Source of the DNA: JBEKTY01 sp049515555
GTDB lineage: Bacteria; Planctomycetota; Planctomycetia; Pirellulales; Thermoguttaceae
NCBI GenBank assembly: GCA_049515555.1
Contig: JBEKTY010000141.1
Span: 1 to 33,068, forward strand
Length of the DNA: 33,068 nucleotides
Reading direction: 5' to 3'
Program-made: the position numbers and the translations under genes
Notes under the pieces: generated by a model
The model's input: only the letters and a program-made list of their open reading frames with translations
Databases searched by the model: none
What the model was told of the DNA's origin: nothing
In this document: piece after piece, positions 26,501-33,068 of the stretch
Numbering within the stretch: position 1 is the first letter of the stretch
Layout of the letters: each line of letters opens with the position of its first letter

Positions 26501-29500
26501 CAACGGAAGCACGGTGGCCACGGTCACTGTGAACCCGAACTTGATAGTTCCGGTCTATACCAACGGCCTGGTAACCTCCGTCGCCGTAACCTACACGATT
26601 GCGGCCCCGGGGGGCACTTGGGCAGCGAGCACGCAGGGCACGTACACGGTGAGCCTGGTTGTCAACCAGGTGTGGGACGTGGCCGGCGGCAACGCCGTGG
26701 CCGCCAGCCCCAATTTGGCCACATTCACGGTGGACACCGTGGCCCCCACGGCCAGCGCGACCACCCCCCCACCGACGTATATCAATAGCGGCAACACCAC
26801 CACTTTGACGGTCACCTACGCCGACATCGCCGGCTCGGGGATCAAGGCCGCCAGCCTGGCCTCCCTGTCCTCCACGCCCAACCTGACGGTGAGCAACGGG
26901 ACCGCGGTGGCCACGGTCACGGCCTCGGTCAGCGGCAACGTTGTAACCTACACGATCACCGCCCCGCAGAGCACCTGGGCGGCGAGCGCGCAGGGCACGT
27001 ACACGGTGAACCTGGGCGCAGGCCAGGTGCAGGACAACGCCGGCAACTACTTGGTGGCCGCCGCCAATTTTGCCCATTTCATGGTGGATACCAATGCCCC
27101 CACGGTCACCGTGTCCAGCCCCCCGCAGCCTATTACTGCCGCCGGTTACAGCAGCAGCACCGAGGCTTTGACGGTCACGTACACCGACTCCGTCTCGGGA
27201 ATCAACCTCGCCAGCCTGTCCGGGTCGAACCTGACGGTGAAGTGCGGGACCACGACGGCCACGGTCAGTATCCCGAGCCCGATCCCTTCTAATGATTTGG
27301 TATATACCAACGGCATCTTAACCTCCGTCGCCGTACCCTACACGGTCTGGGCCCCGGGGGGCACCTGGGGGAACACAACAACGGCCCCAATAACCCCGCA
27401 GGGCACGTACGTTGTGAGCCTGGATGGGGCTGGCAGCCAGATGGTGGCGGATAACGCCGCCAACGCCATGGCTTACAATTCCAGCCTGGCCCAGTTCACG
27501 GTCCACACCTTGACCCCCACGGCAGCCCCGAGCACCAGCCAGTCGTCGTTGTATGTCAATAGCACGGGCGCGATGTATCTCAATGCCGGCAACGCCAGCT
27601 CCTACCAAATGACCTTTTACGCCACTTACACCCCCAGCAATGGCGGGGGGATCATAACCAACAGTATCAAGTCTCAGAACGTGACCGTGAGCGGGCCGAT
27701 GACGGCCACGGTCAACTCGGTGTCGGGCAGTGCCGCGCACGCAGGATACCTGATTGCGATCTCGTCGAGCAGCAACTGGGGGTCGTCCGGCGCCCAGGGC
27801 ACGTACACGGTGACCACGGCGCAAACGCAAACCTACTCGGTGCAGGATACCAACGGCGGCTACGTGACCTCCAACATGACCCTGGCCACGTTCATGGTGG
27901 ACACCGTGCTCCCCACGACAACCCTGAGCACCACCCAGCCGTCGATGTATATCAATAGCACGAGCGGCGCGATGTATGTCAATGCCACCAGCGCCGGCGT
28001 CAACACCACGGCTGTGACGGTCGATTACGCCGACAACAGCGGCGGCTCGGGGATCGACCCCGCCAGCCTGACCACGTCCAACCTGACGGTGAGCAACGGG
28101 GCCACGGTCACCGGGGTTTCGTACGTCAACAACGCCGGAACCTACGCCGTAACCTACACGATTACCGCCCCGTCGGGCGACAGCACCTGGGGGGCGGCCG
28201 CCGCCCAGGGCACATACACGGTGGGCCTGGCTGCACTGGCTGCAAACCGGGTGAAGGATATGGCCGGTAACGCCGTGGCCGCCAACTCCAGCCTGGCCAC
28301 GTTCACCGTAGACACCGTGGCCCCCACCATCTCGATCGGCACTCCCTCGGCATCCTACGCGGCCGGCGGGCCCGTCACCTACACGGTGACCTATGCCGAT
28401 GCGAACTTCAACACCAGCACCCTGACCGCGGCCAACGTTTCCCTGATCCCCACCGGAAGCGCCGCCGCCGGCACGGTCAGTGTCTCCGGCTCCGGCCTGA
28501 CCTACACGGTTACCGTCAGCGGCATTACGGGCACCGGTTCCCTGGGGATTTCGATCACTTCCGGCACCGCCTCGGATCTGGCCGGCAACCAGGCCCCGGC
28601 CGCGACCAGCGGCACCTTCACGGTGGACAACACCGCCCCGGGCATCTCGATCGGCAATCCCTCGGCATCCTTCGCGACCAGCGGGCCCGTTACCTACACG
28701 GTGACCTATGCCGATGCGAACTTCAACACAAGCACCCTGGTCGCGACGAACGTTACCCTGAACCCGACCGGAAACGCCAGCGGCACGGTCAGCGTCTCCG
28801 GCTCGGGCCTGACCTATACGGTTACCATCAGCAGCATCACAGGCACCGGTTCCTTGGGGATTTCGATCACTTCCGGCAGCGCCTCGGATCTGGCCGGCAA
28901 CCTGGCCCCCGCCGCCGGGCCCAGCGGCACCTTCACGGTCGACAACGCCGCCCCGAGCATCTCGATCGGCGATCCCTCGTATTGGATCACCGCCGGCGGA
29001 CCCATCGCCTACACGGTGACCTATACCAACGCTAGTTCCACCGCCCTGACCGCGGACGACGTTTCCCTGGTCCCCGGCGGAACCGCCGCCGCCGGCACGG
29101 TCAGCGTCACCGGTTCGGGCCCGACCTACACGGTTACCGTCAGCGGCATTTCGGGCGACGGCTCCCTGGGGATTTCCATCGCCGCCGGCACCGCCACCAG
29201 CCCCGGGGGCAGCCTGGCCCCGGCCTCCGGTGAAAGCGGCACCTTCGTGGTGGACAACACCCCGCCGACGATCTCGGTTAGCGCCCCCTCAGCATCCTAC
29301 ACGACCGTCGGGCCCGTTACCTATACCGTGACCTATGCCGATGCATACTTCGACACTAGCAACCTGGCCACGGAAGTTTACCTGAGGCCGACCGGAACCG
29401 CCAACGGCACGATCAGTATTTCCGGCTCGGGCCTGACCTACACGGTCACCCTCAGCAACATAACGGGCGACGGTTCCCTGGGGATTTGGATCGACAACGG

Positions 29501-32285
29501 CACCGCCGTGGACTGGGCCGGCAACCTGGCCCCCGCCGACACCAGCGGCACCTTCGTGGTGGACAACACCGCCCCCACGGTCTCGATCGGCGACCCTTCG
29601 GCATCCTGCACGAAGGGCGGGCCCATCACCTACACGGTGACCTATGCCGATACGAACTTCAACACCAGCACCCTGACTGCGGCCGACGTTTCCCTGGTCC
29701 CCGGCGGAACCGCCGCCGCCGGCACGATCAGCGTTTCCGGCTCGGGCACGATCTACACGGTTACCGTCAGCAGCATAACGGGCGACGGTTCGCTGGGGAT
29801 TTCGATCGACGCCGACACCGCCTCGGACCGGGCCGGCAACCTGGCCCCGGCCTCCGCGGCCAGCGGCACGTTCATTGTAGACAACACCGCCCCGACGATC
29901 TCCATCGGCGACCCCTCGGCGTCGTCCGCGAGCAGCGGGCCCATTACCTACACGGTGACCTATGCCGATACGAACTTCAACACCAGCACCCTGGCCTGGG
30001 CGGACGTTTCCCTGAGCAAGACCGGATCCGCCAACGGCACGGTGAGTGTTGATTCCGGCTCGGGCCAGACCCGCACGGTCACCGTCAGCAACATAACGGG
30101 CAACGGGACCCTGGGGATTTCGATCGACGCCGGCACCGCCTCGGACCTGGCCGGCAACCTGGCCCCGGCCTCCGCGGCCAGCGGCACCTTCGCGGTGAGC
30201 AACTTTGTGGCTCAACCGCCGGTGGTTACCGTGGGCAATGCCGGGGCGATCACGTTCGTCCGCGGCGGCTCGGCCGTGGTCGTGGCCCCCAACCTGACGG
30301 TCAGCGAATCGAGCTATGCCGATCTGCTTTCCGCCACGGTAACCCTCAGCGGCCTGCTGGATACCGGGTCCGAGAGCCTGACGGCCAACACGGCCGGCAC
30401 GAGCATCACGGCCGGCTACGTCGCAGGCGTGCTTACGCTCAGCGGCAGCGACACGGTGGCCCACTACCAGCAAGTGCTGCGGAGCGTCACCTACGTCGAT
30501 ACCCTGAAGACGACCACGAACACGGGCACCCCCCGCACGCTGAGCTTCGCCGTCAGCGACGCCAGCAACTCCAGCACGCCGGTTACCGGCAGCGTGGTCT
30601 TCGACGTGGCGCCGCAAGTGGTGGGCGTGTACGTGTCGGGCAGCGCCTGGAGCTCGAAGTTGTTCAATGCCCTGGCCGCGGCGGGCGTGGGCAACGCCAC
30701 GCTGGGCTTCGAGTTGCCCACCGGCGCAGGGCTAGGCCTTGGGCAAGGTGGGCAGTTGGGCGACCTGAGCATCCCCGGCTGGACCACCCTCGACACGATC
30801 TCCATCGTCTTCAACGAGCCGGTCAGCGGCGCGGCGTTGTCCAGCCTTGCGCTGGGCGACTCGGGCTACAAGTCGGCGGGGCTCACCGTCAGCGGCGAGA
30901 GCAACGCCACCATGACGGTTGGCGCCTATACCAACACGAGTGTCGCCAAGTTCACCCTCAGCAACGTGATGACTTCCAACAAGTACTACATAGACCTGCT
31001 CGCGGCGGGGATCTACCACACCGGCGACGCCGGAGCGCAGTTGGACGGCGAGTGGGCCACCAGTTCGAGCAGCTTTGCCGCGGGCTCGGGCGACGGGGCC
31101 CCCGGCGGCAACTTCATTTTCCGCTTCAACGTCTTGGCCGGCGACGCCAACGGCGACGGCAGGGTCTCCGCGGCGAGCGATGTCAACGCGGTGCGTGATC
31201 AGCCTCAGGGGAACGACAGCTCCACGAACTGGCGTTATGATATCAACGGCGACGGGAGGGTCTCCGCGGCGAGCGACGTCAACGCGGTGCGAGATCAGCC
31301 TCAGGGGTCCATCAATAGCTTCCCGGAGCCGACCCTGCCGAGCCTGTACGGTTCCGCGACGGGAAGCCCGGCAGCGCCGGATGCGACCGCTGACGGGGCC
31401 GCTCCGGACTGGGCAGCCGTGTCCGCCGGCGGCGGCGCCACGGCGTCCGCGGCTACGCCCACTGCGGTGCCCAGCGACACGACCACGGTGTCCAGCGACG
31501 CGACCGCCGTGTCCAGCGCCATGAGCACGGTGTCTAGCGACGCGACCGCCGCGTCCAGCGCCGCGGCCGCTACGTCCAACGTCACGGCCCTTGTCTCCAG
31601 CGCTGCGTCGGCTGCGACAACCAGCGGCACGACCACTGCGTCCAGCGACACGGCTGCCGTGTCCAACGACACGACCGTTGTCTCCAGCGATGCCTCCGCT
31701 GCGACGGCCAGCGACACGACTACTGCGTCCAGCACGGCTGCCGCGTCCAGCGACACGGCCGCCGCGTCCAACGCTGCGTCGCCTGCGACAGCCGGCGGCA
31801 CGACCACGGTGTCTAGCGCCACAACCGCGGCGTCCAGCGATACGGCCATGGTGTCCAGCGACACGGCCGCCGCGCCGCTTACCGCCAATGTGGCTTTCAC
31901 GAGCCTGGTATCGTCGGCGCCGGCGGCGGCCGCCGTGTCGACTTGCGGCAGTGTGGCGACGCCCGTTGCGGTGTCGGTTTCCAACTCGGCTGTCGGCTTG
32001 CCGGTTCACCGTCCCACAACCACGGCGACACGGCCAATGGCACTGCCGCTGCCGGCTTCGCACTCCGTTTTGCGAACCGCCGCCCCGGGCAGATCCGCTG
32101 CTGCCGGCGCGCCGCTCAAGTCTGCCGCGGAGCGGCTCGTCGGGTTGTCCCACGCCGCGCGGATTGTGGGAGACCTGGCCTGGCTGGGCCAGGCTGCCAG
32201 CCGCCCGGACAGTTCCGACCGGCAGCACAAGAAGGACCTGTCGGTGCAGGCCCTGGAGGCCGTGTTCGCCCAATACGGCCCATGA
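17589..32285 (+). CDS. Giant modular surface/secreted protein: LEPR-xLL, lamin-tail, CotH, PA14, Ig arrays, dockerin
   Basis: One open frame of 4,898 codons, started by GTG with AAGGAG at 17577-17582. Approximate residues: LEPR-xLL-type motif LECLEERRLLS (36-46, taken as an export signal; no ordinary signal peptide); lamin-tail domain 48-180; a carbohydrate-binding-like domain split by a PA14-like insert, 198-571; chitobiase-C-like 594-685; CotH kinase-like 712-1055 (KHSMAV, WDWDWHNW, DWDGEGN); chitobiase-C-like 1144-1239; lamin-tail 1241-1378, 1428-1534 and 1595-1948, the last holding a golvesin-like insert; FN3 2004-2094; SbsA-Ig; PA14 2186-2334; FN3; SbsA-Ig and Ig-like to 2775; repeat arrays A (2776-3578) and B (3579-4206); cadherin-like 4208-4341; pre-dockerin domain 4342-4515; dockerin 4519-4580; heptad stalk 4627-4761; basic tail. 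Function is unknown; adhesion or polysaccharide binding is plausible. Confidence 0.95.
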   Translation: MARRNWVRAAWGRSAPALLRRRKLGEGFAKGRHLLLECLEERRLLSLTPIISEVEAGNKSGIVDVLGNTADWLELYNPDPTSAVNLTGWSLYYSKTGSNNNSTWNFPSNVVLGPGEFRVVFCDSNYTAAELSAEDAVGELDTGFNLNKAGATVRLCNGINGTGANVSSLTYPALNPDTSYGPSETVTPETDLVAAGAPATYYAPTGNTGTTWTQAGFNDSPSAGWSSGLTGLGFENSVNGFAVTVYKANITVGSVATATTVINTLADQTSVKTETAPYINYTNTPSVSGYFSTSITTAGQKIADRPYPGMSIGTEVDNYVMQGTGTITIPSGEGGNWTFYATSNAGFSATINGTNFKSDGAANTLDTINLAAGTYPVTFMQFQASGNSYAEFSAAQGSKSSFDSTFRLVGDQADGGLAVASVPFIGSGSHSGPFAAALATNVKPAVTAAINASGNTSHETSLYTRIAFSVSTLPSTLTLKMQYDDGYVAYLNGVPIASANAPSSPQWNSLATEEQSSDIQATSYEDVNVSSFIGDLTTTGTNVLAIQVLMSSNSDGDMLVVPELATQIPNLIGSDHVFATPTPRAANAPGDAQPDVAFTDSNGNQLTHGFYYAPIQVTLTADIPGASIYYTTDNSVPSASNGMLYNPNAPVSITTTTDLQAVMVAGGITSPVQCETYVFPVAVASQPAAPAGFPPAWDGTINNENVAADYAMSSVPGYTTQQVISALTSLPTMSLVTTNANLFGPSGIYANSNNHNLEVPGSFEYFNPLAGTTDYGALVGLQMYGGVGRNAPYLKHSMAVCFDQADGPSSMKENIYGDGYFPDRLILRSGFNDSFAYYGTNAQYIIDQWTRDALTALGTQNTPGIWVQLFVNGLYWGIYDACAHIDNNYAANFFGGVPSDYTVYHSGSSFDSVATTAGWTTMEAWNDLFNVGRYGNIAGTGVASSTVLANPAAYALMAQYLNLPSFCDYIIVNYYGGNWDWDWHNWSGIFAPPNPSEGFAGTPFIFQDWDGEGNLEGAGDNITARDTTGEQTELFVQLLANPDFRQMFADHVYKDLSTVLSPAGASALYQKEANTISQAIIDESARWGNIQGTQCTPANWNAEISWHIGTYFPGRTATMFSQFETTITFSGHYEGGSPTYTMYPSFSPPMLLVNGTQENGGTISLGDSLTMTMAAPAGAVIYYTTDGSDPRLPGGAANSADPGFSQYSGAITFTKGEEIKARVLSGSTWSALNDSTFYVNLAPFIRITELMYDPLPATAAEITAGYNSSVEVDGQEDFEFVELLNIEPQNQGLPAIPLQGLAFTNGVAFTFPNVSLAAGQYVVVVSNEKAFEIRYPNVPSNQIAGQYTGHFNNGGEEVTLTSPGGGVVQDFSYDPTWYPQTAGGGFSLVVGNANQALSLWGSSSGWNSSSVPNGTPGYADPLTLPLPGSVVVNEVLSNPSATPGGDTIEFYNTTSQPITIGQWFVSNNSADLTEYQIAPGTVIGGYGYYVLTQQYNFDASPSVDPGCVVPFALNPDGDNVYLSNSYGAPLGGYGGQAGGYQEQQTIPAMPAGYSYGLYTKSDGATNFTLLRTPTFGTFNNITHSYPGVGNDVPYVSPLVTDEIMYNPTAATAAESALGYADNDFEYVELYNRSGAPVSLGNYYVSGGIGYTPGWLPDGSLASDFTNSEFQTLESGATATWQTSSSLALASYTVYAHLNLYDGENNLRNLDSMAQYTVTCNGTQTTVLVDQNQVVLATLSVTSLTYATGLVTGKTAAGSELSAGGIVHISGATQSQYDGTFVVQSATTSGNTTTFTYQPLTAPSVYTASGTFTAGLNDVWINLGTYTTSGTVSVQLARATGAKPSQWTVAGSVKLVAAGGQTTMLGTPTFNSYSIQHPTPTLAPGAYAVLASNAAAFDERNPGAANSVVGVFSGHLNNGGDTVDIYQIGSRNDGSVVALNGYVPAYRVDHVNYNNASPWPTQPDGDGPALIRIHTADYGNDSANWQTSNVGGTPGTANVPLDQLTPPVPTGLAGHGQLSPTAEISLTWNASSDPRNDVGGYDIYRNGSFIGAATTTSYVDNAIGYGTNYTYTVATVNRDGYQSARSAGYIVALPSVIGYSQPASTQIVICFSEPLVASTKTNYTVSGMNVYSVSQARNGTEVILTLTSAMTIGTAYTVTMNNLTTVSGDPLPATQQIAFTYLNPGTGSISWKYFGNIGSSTAVSALTAASSYPYNPTHTGSETSFEAPANNGPGGGEELYGYLCPPITGYYIFTIASDDNGQLWLSTNKSPANLAEIAYVTSSTGYRDWNNVNNYEQMSSSIYLTAGLQYYVMALEKCGSDSSDNLSVRWEIPATIGGAASTWENGNSAIPIPGSRLEPAGIVPDNMTPPAPADLSATMNGSNSQVALTWNPVLGLPSGVEYYNVYRDGTLYSTPGAVTSTSFTDMNISPQTRHSYQVTAVNFDGTEGVKSATVTAVPVGIASITTPTTTSVQVQFTEPVDPATAQNAANYSITSSNCTISAAVLKGDGYTVTLTTSYLGGSSHTLTVTGVMNQGLSAQLNSTGTFTYSSGSSYVPPPFSVGVNPEYTNDSSPALTGTINDPAASVTVRVRVNGVYCYYAATNNLNGTWSVPRGDISALGAGSYDVVVTGVNTSGIVAFDSATVSELNVSMTSPTVSSMAATTFIPPPPAQPTWTNISASPPPPLSSPVNSIAIQFSEPVYGFGLQDLQLTLNGVSTPLGGASITSTDNQNWTLANLSGLTAAQGIYALSVTAAGWGTTDHYGNPLMANTTATWVMGSAPMAILTAAPPTINFNNASGNSTNLTVTYTDIGSAINNASLLASNLAVSNGSTVATVTLNPNLIVPVYTNGVLTAYAVTYTIAAPGGTWGASPQGTYTVSLLPSQVTDGNGNALTELNTGTSLAPVLVPLTSSSLATFLVDTVADTAGVTTPPPQYINATSGTPTATTLTVTYTDVGGTGINLGSLTASNLAVSNGSTVATVTVNPNLIVPVYTNGLVTSVAVTYTIAAPGGTWAASTQGTYTVSLVVNQVWDVAGGNAVAASPNLATFTVDTVAPTASATTPPPTYINSGNTTTLTVTYADIAGSGIKAASLASLSSTPNLTVSNGTAVATVTASVSGNVVTYTITAPQSTWAASAQGTYTVNLGAGQVQDNAGNYLVAAANFAHFMVDTNAPTVTVSSPPQPITAAGYSSSTEALTVTYTDSVSGINLASLSGSNLTVKCGTTTATVSIPSPIPSNDLVYTNGILTSVAVPYTVWAPGGTWGNTTTAPITPQGTYVVSLDGAGSQMVADNAANAMAYNSSLAQFTVHTLTPTAAPSTSQSSLYVNSTGAMYLNAGNASSYQMTFYATYTPSNGGGIITNSIKSQNVTVSGPMTATVNSVSGSAAHAGYLIAISSSSNWGSSGAQGTYTVTTAQTQTYSVQDTNGGYVTSNMTLATFMVDTVLPTTTLSTTQPSMYINSTSGAMYVNATSAGVNTTAVTVDYADNSGGSGIDPASLTTSNLTVSNGATVTGVSYVNNAGTYAVTYTITAPSGDSTWGAAAAQGTYTVGLAALAANRVKDMAGNAVAANSSLATFTVDTVAPTISIGTPSASYAAGGPVTYTVTYADANFNTSTLTAANVSLIPTGSAAAGTVSVSGSGLTYTVTVSGITGTGSLGISITSGTASDLAGNQAPAATSGTFTVDNTAPGISIGNPSASFATSGPVTYTVTYADANFNTSTLVATNVTLNPTGNASGTVSVSGSGLTYTVTISSITGTGSLGISITSGSASDLAGNLAPAAGPSGTFTVDNAAPSISIGDPSYWITAGGPIAYTVTYTNASSTALTADDVSLVPGGTAAAGTVSVTGSGPTYTVTVSGISGDGSLGISIAAGTATSPGGSLAPASGESGTFVVDNTPPTISVSAPSASYTTVGPVTYTVTYADAYFDTSNLATEVYLRPTGTANGTISISGSGLTYTVTLSNITGDGSLGIWIDNGTAVDWAGNLAPADTSGTFVVDNTAPTVSIGDPSASCTKGGPITYTVTYADTNFNTSTLTAADVSLVPGGTAAAGTISVSGSGTIYTVTVSSITGDGSLGISIDADTASDRAGNLAPASAASGTFIVDNTAPTISIGDPSASSASSGPITYTVTYADTNFNTSTLAWADVSLSKTGSANGTVSVDSGSGQTRTVTVSNITGNGTLGISIDAGTASDLAGNLAPASAASGTFAVSNFVAQPPVVTVGNAGAITFVRGGSAVVVAPNLTVSESSYADLLSATVTLSGLLDTGSESLTANTAGTSITAGYVAGVLTLSGSDTVAHYQQVLRSVTYVDTLKTTTNTGTPRTLSFAVSDASNSSTPVTGSVVFDVAPQVVGVYVSGSAWSSKLFNALAAAGVGNATLGFELPTGAGLGLGQGGQLGDLSIPGWTTLDTISIVFNEPVSGAALSSLALGDSGYKSAGLTVSGESNATMTVGAYTNTSVAKFTLSNVMTSNKYYIDLLAAGIYHTGDAGAQLDGEWATSSSSFAAGSGDGAPGGNFIFRFNVLAGDANGDGRVSAASDVNAVRDQPQGNDSSTNWRYDINGDGRVSAASDVNAVRDQPQGSINSFPEPTLPSLYGSATGSPAAPDATADGAAPDWAAVSAGGGATASAATPTAVPSDTTTVSSDATAVSSAMSTVSSDATAASSAAAATSNVTALVSSAASAATTSGTTTASSDTAAVSNDTTVVSSDASAATASDTTTASSTAAASSDTAAASNAASPATAGGTTTVSSATTAASSDTAMVSSDTAAAPLTANVAFTSLVSSAPAAAAVSTCGSVATPVAVSVSNSAVGLPVHRPTTTATRPMALPLPASHSVLRTAAPGRSAAAGAPLKSAAERLVGLSHAARIVGDLAWLGQAASRPDSSDRQHKKDLSVQALEAVFAQYGP
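25915..28322 (+). repeat. Array A: six Ig-like units of about 115-145 residues
   Basis: Within the giant gene, six units recur with the landmarks LTVTYTD, SNLxVSNG, AVTYTI, a tryptophan before QGTYTVxL, and an end near LATFxVDT. Units begin near 25920, 26350, 26745, 27095, 27520 and 27910. The first two are very close at DNA level: matching segments lie at about 26051-26225 and 26486-26660, offset by 435 bases, which suggests a recent duplication. Confidence 0.88.
28323..30205 (+). repeat. Array B: six Ig-like units of about 104 residues
   Basis: Six tandem units, each starting P-x-I-S-I-G-x-P-S, with YTVTYAD near position 20, SGSG...YTVT near 58, GSLGISI near 74 and ending AP...SGTFxVDN. 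Mean unit length is 314 bases. Unit 3 lacks the NFNTSTL segment (shorter TNASSTALT) and unit 4 has DWAGN in place of DLAGN. Array A shares the VDTxAPT link, so the two arrays meet without a linker. Confidence 0.9.
31134..31325 (+). other. Two-loop type I-like dockerin module
   Basis: Two near-identical loops, DANGDGRVSAASD (residue 4519 on) and DINGDGRVSAASD (4551 on), are each followed by VNAVRDQPQG. The DNA copies are offset by exactly 96 bases and nearly identical. Acidic residues sit at loop positions 1 and 5 and asparagine at 3, but the last aspartate is at 13 rather than 12, one residue later than in classical dockerin loops. No cohesin is visible in this window. Confidence 0.75.
31467..31871 (+). 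repeat. Ser/Thr/Ala heptad-repeat stalk (19 units)
   Basis: Nineteen consecutive units, mostly 21 bases (seven residues of the type VSSDTTT or ASSDTAA); three units are eight residues and one is six, for 135 residues in all. The region is devoid of aromatic and charged residues other than aspartate. It reads as an extended, possibly glycosylated stalk near the C-terminus of the giant protein. Confidence 0.88.
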
Positions 32286-32511
32286 TGGGCTGTTTCTCCT
32301 GCAAGCGCCGGGTGGGATTGCGTACCCATGCTAAAGCATGGGCCTATTACCGGCTGCGCCGGAAACGGGCCTAAAGGCCCGTGGGAGACGGCCACACGCC
32401 GCGGCTCGCACGGCCATTCATGGTCGTTTCCGGCGCAGCCGGTATTCGGCCCGGCGTTCACGCCGGGTTCGGCCGTTGTCAGCCCCGTTCCACGGGGCTC
32501 CTCTTCCATGC
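32286..32511. repeat. REP-like palindromes downstream of the giant gene
   Basis: No gene is visible. CCCATGC-TAAA-GCATGGG (32325-32342) is a clean hairpin 40 bases after the giant gene's stop and could help terminate it. Next is a 45-base element with CCGG and GGGCCT-AAA-GGCCC stems (32345-32389), repeated almost exactly at 32898-32943. An AGCCCCGT-TCC-ACGGGGCT hairpin lies at 32481-32499. Confidence 0.75.
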
Positions 32512-32699
32512 CGGGCGACTCAAGTTCCGTGATCCGCTCCAACCGATCAACAACCGTTCCCCGGGCGTGGTGTTCTCGCTGGCTGCGGATGTACTCCTTT
32601 ACCCATTCCAATTGCCGCGTTCCGAAACTGACCACCCCGTAGCCTGCCTGCCATTGCAGTAATATGGAGATTGATCTCGCTGTAGTAGTTCTTGCTCAC
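32512..32699 (-). pseudogene. Internally deleted IS200/REP-associated (Y1) transposase
   Basis: Reading on the minus strand from a GTG at 32699, the first codons give VSKNYYSEINLHI, the usual opening of this Y1 transposase group. At about 32659-32661 the frame jumps, and the other frame continues LQWQAGYGVVSFG, then LEWVKEYIRSQREHHARG and DRLERITE, which is the family's C-terminal part. The middle of the protein, about 90-100 residues including the HUH metal motif, is missing. The element cannot be active. Short palindromes of the REP type flank it on both sides. Confidence 0.8.
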
Positions 32700-33068
32700 G
32701 GAGGCGTCTCTTTTCGACCCAAGGTGGTCATGGGGCGGCGCGAAAAACAGCAAGGATAATCTAGCCCGCGGTTGACCCGGAGTAAACGGTTGGGCGCTGC
32801 GTTTCTGGATGGCGGGTGCCCAAAGGAAAGAGCCCCGTGGAGCGGGGCTGACAGGCGGGGCATGACGGGAAACGGCGCTGCGCGGGCATCCCGACCCTAT
32901 TACCGGCTAACGCCGGAAACGGGCCTGAAGGCCCGTGGGAGACATCCAATGCGGCCGCGAGACTAAACGAAGACCACGCGGAGAAGCCCGCGGCAGACGT
33001 TGTGCATGGCCGTCCCATTGCCGAGGGCTCTTTCGCGCGGCTATTGTGTATGCTCTTGCTCGTCGTCG
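32700..33068. repeat. Spacer with second REP set; no intact gene
   Basis: This stretch holds the hairpin AGCCCCG-TGGAG-CGGGGCT (32831-32849) and the second copy of the 45-base CCGG/GGGCCT element (32898-32943). From about 32944 to the edge nothing is recognised. The last 67 bases could encode the start of a signal peptide from a GTG at 33002 (ending MLLLVV at the edge), but this is too short to support a gene. Confidence 0.65.

Noticed and set aside
31467..31871. Frameshift or assembly error in the low-complexity end of the giant gene
   Set aside because: The frame remains open through it, units are multiples of three, and the following tail ends in a plausible VQALEAVFAQYGP terminus.
33002..33068. 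Possible start of a further gene with a signal peptide at the right edge
   Set aside because: Only about 22 codons are visible and no ribosome-binding site stands out; evidence is too thin to annotate.

Overview
The window looks like chromosomal DNA of a GC-rich planctomycete, most likely a Pirellulales-type lineage. This rests on family content read from the sequence: a ThuA-like protein, two secreted DUF1080 (3-keto-disaccharide hydrolase) proteins, DUF4337, a YidC with a long linker and an embedded PDZ-like domain, and a giant secreted protein with an N-terminal LEPR-xLL-type motif, a CotH domain and a C-terminal dockerin. Spacers packed with many different palindromic repeats also fit. 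No rRNA, tRNA, CRISPR array or intact mobile element was seen.

Left part (1-17251), ordinary genes in small units. ThuA-like protein (144-902, +) converges on a CDF metal transporter that lies behind two tandem DUF1080 paralogs (minus strand, 4165 down to 1067). A radical SAM/SPASM protein (4454-5626, +) is divergent from them. Then on the minus strand come a metallophosphoesterase, yidC and mnmE, the last two in the order common in bacteria. tsaB (+) and hemL (-) converge, DUF4337 (+) and galE (-) converge, and rfbD plus a pteridine-reductase-like SDR (+) converge on a DoxX gene (-). The mix is tRNA modification (mnmE, tsaB), tetrapyrrole synthesis (hemL), membrane-protein insertion (yidC), nucleotide-sugar/cell-surface sugar synthesis (galE, rfbD) and probable 3-keto-sugar use (ThuA, DUF1080).

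Right part (17589-32285) is one uninterrupted 4,898-residue reading frame with its own promoter-like sequence and a good Shine-Dalgarno sequence. It encodes a modular surface or secreted protein: LEPR-xLL motif, lamin-tail domains, chitobiase-like domains, CotH, FN3, PA14, SbsA-type Ig domains, six units of one Ig-like repeat, six units of a second, a planctomycete pre-dockerin domain, a two-loop dockerin, a Ser/Thr/Ala heptad stalk and a basic C-terminal tail.

The last 780 bases hold no intact gene. They contain an internally deleted IS200/REP-type (Y1) transposase flanked by direct and inverted short palindromes.

The most interesting feature is the repeat load. At least nine palindromic or tandem repeat families occur. 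Every convergent spacer longer than 50 bp carries one. Three housekeeping-type genes (radical SAM, mnmE, rfbD) appear to have such repeats inserted in frame in surface loops, and one palindrome supplies a stop codon.
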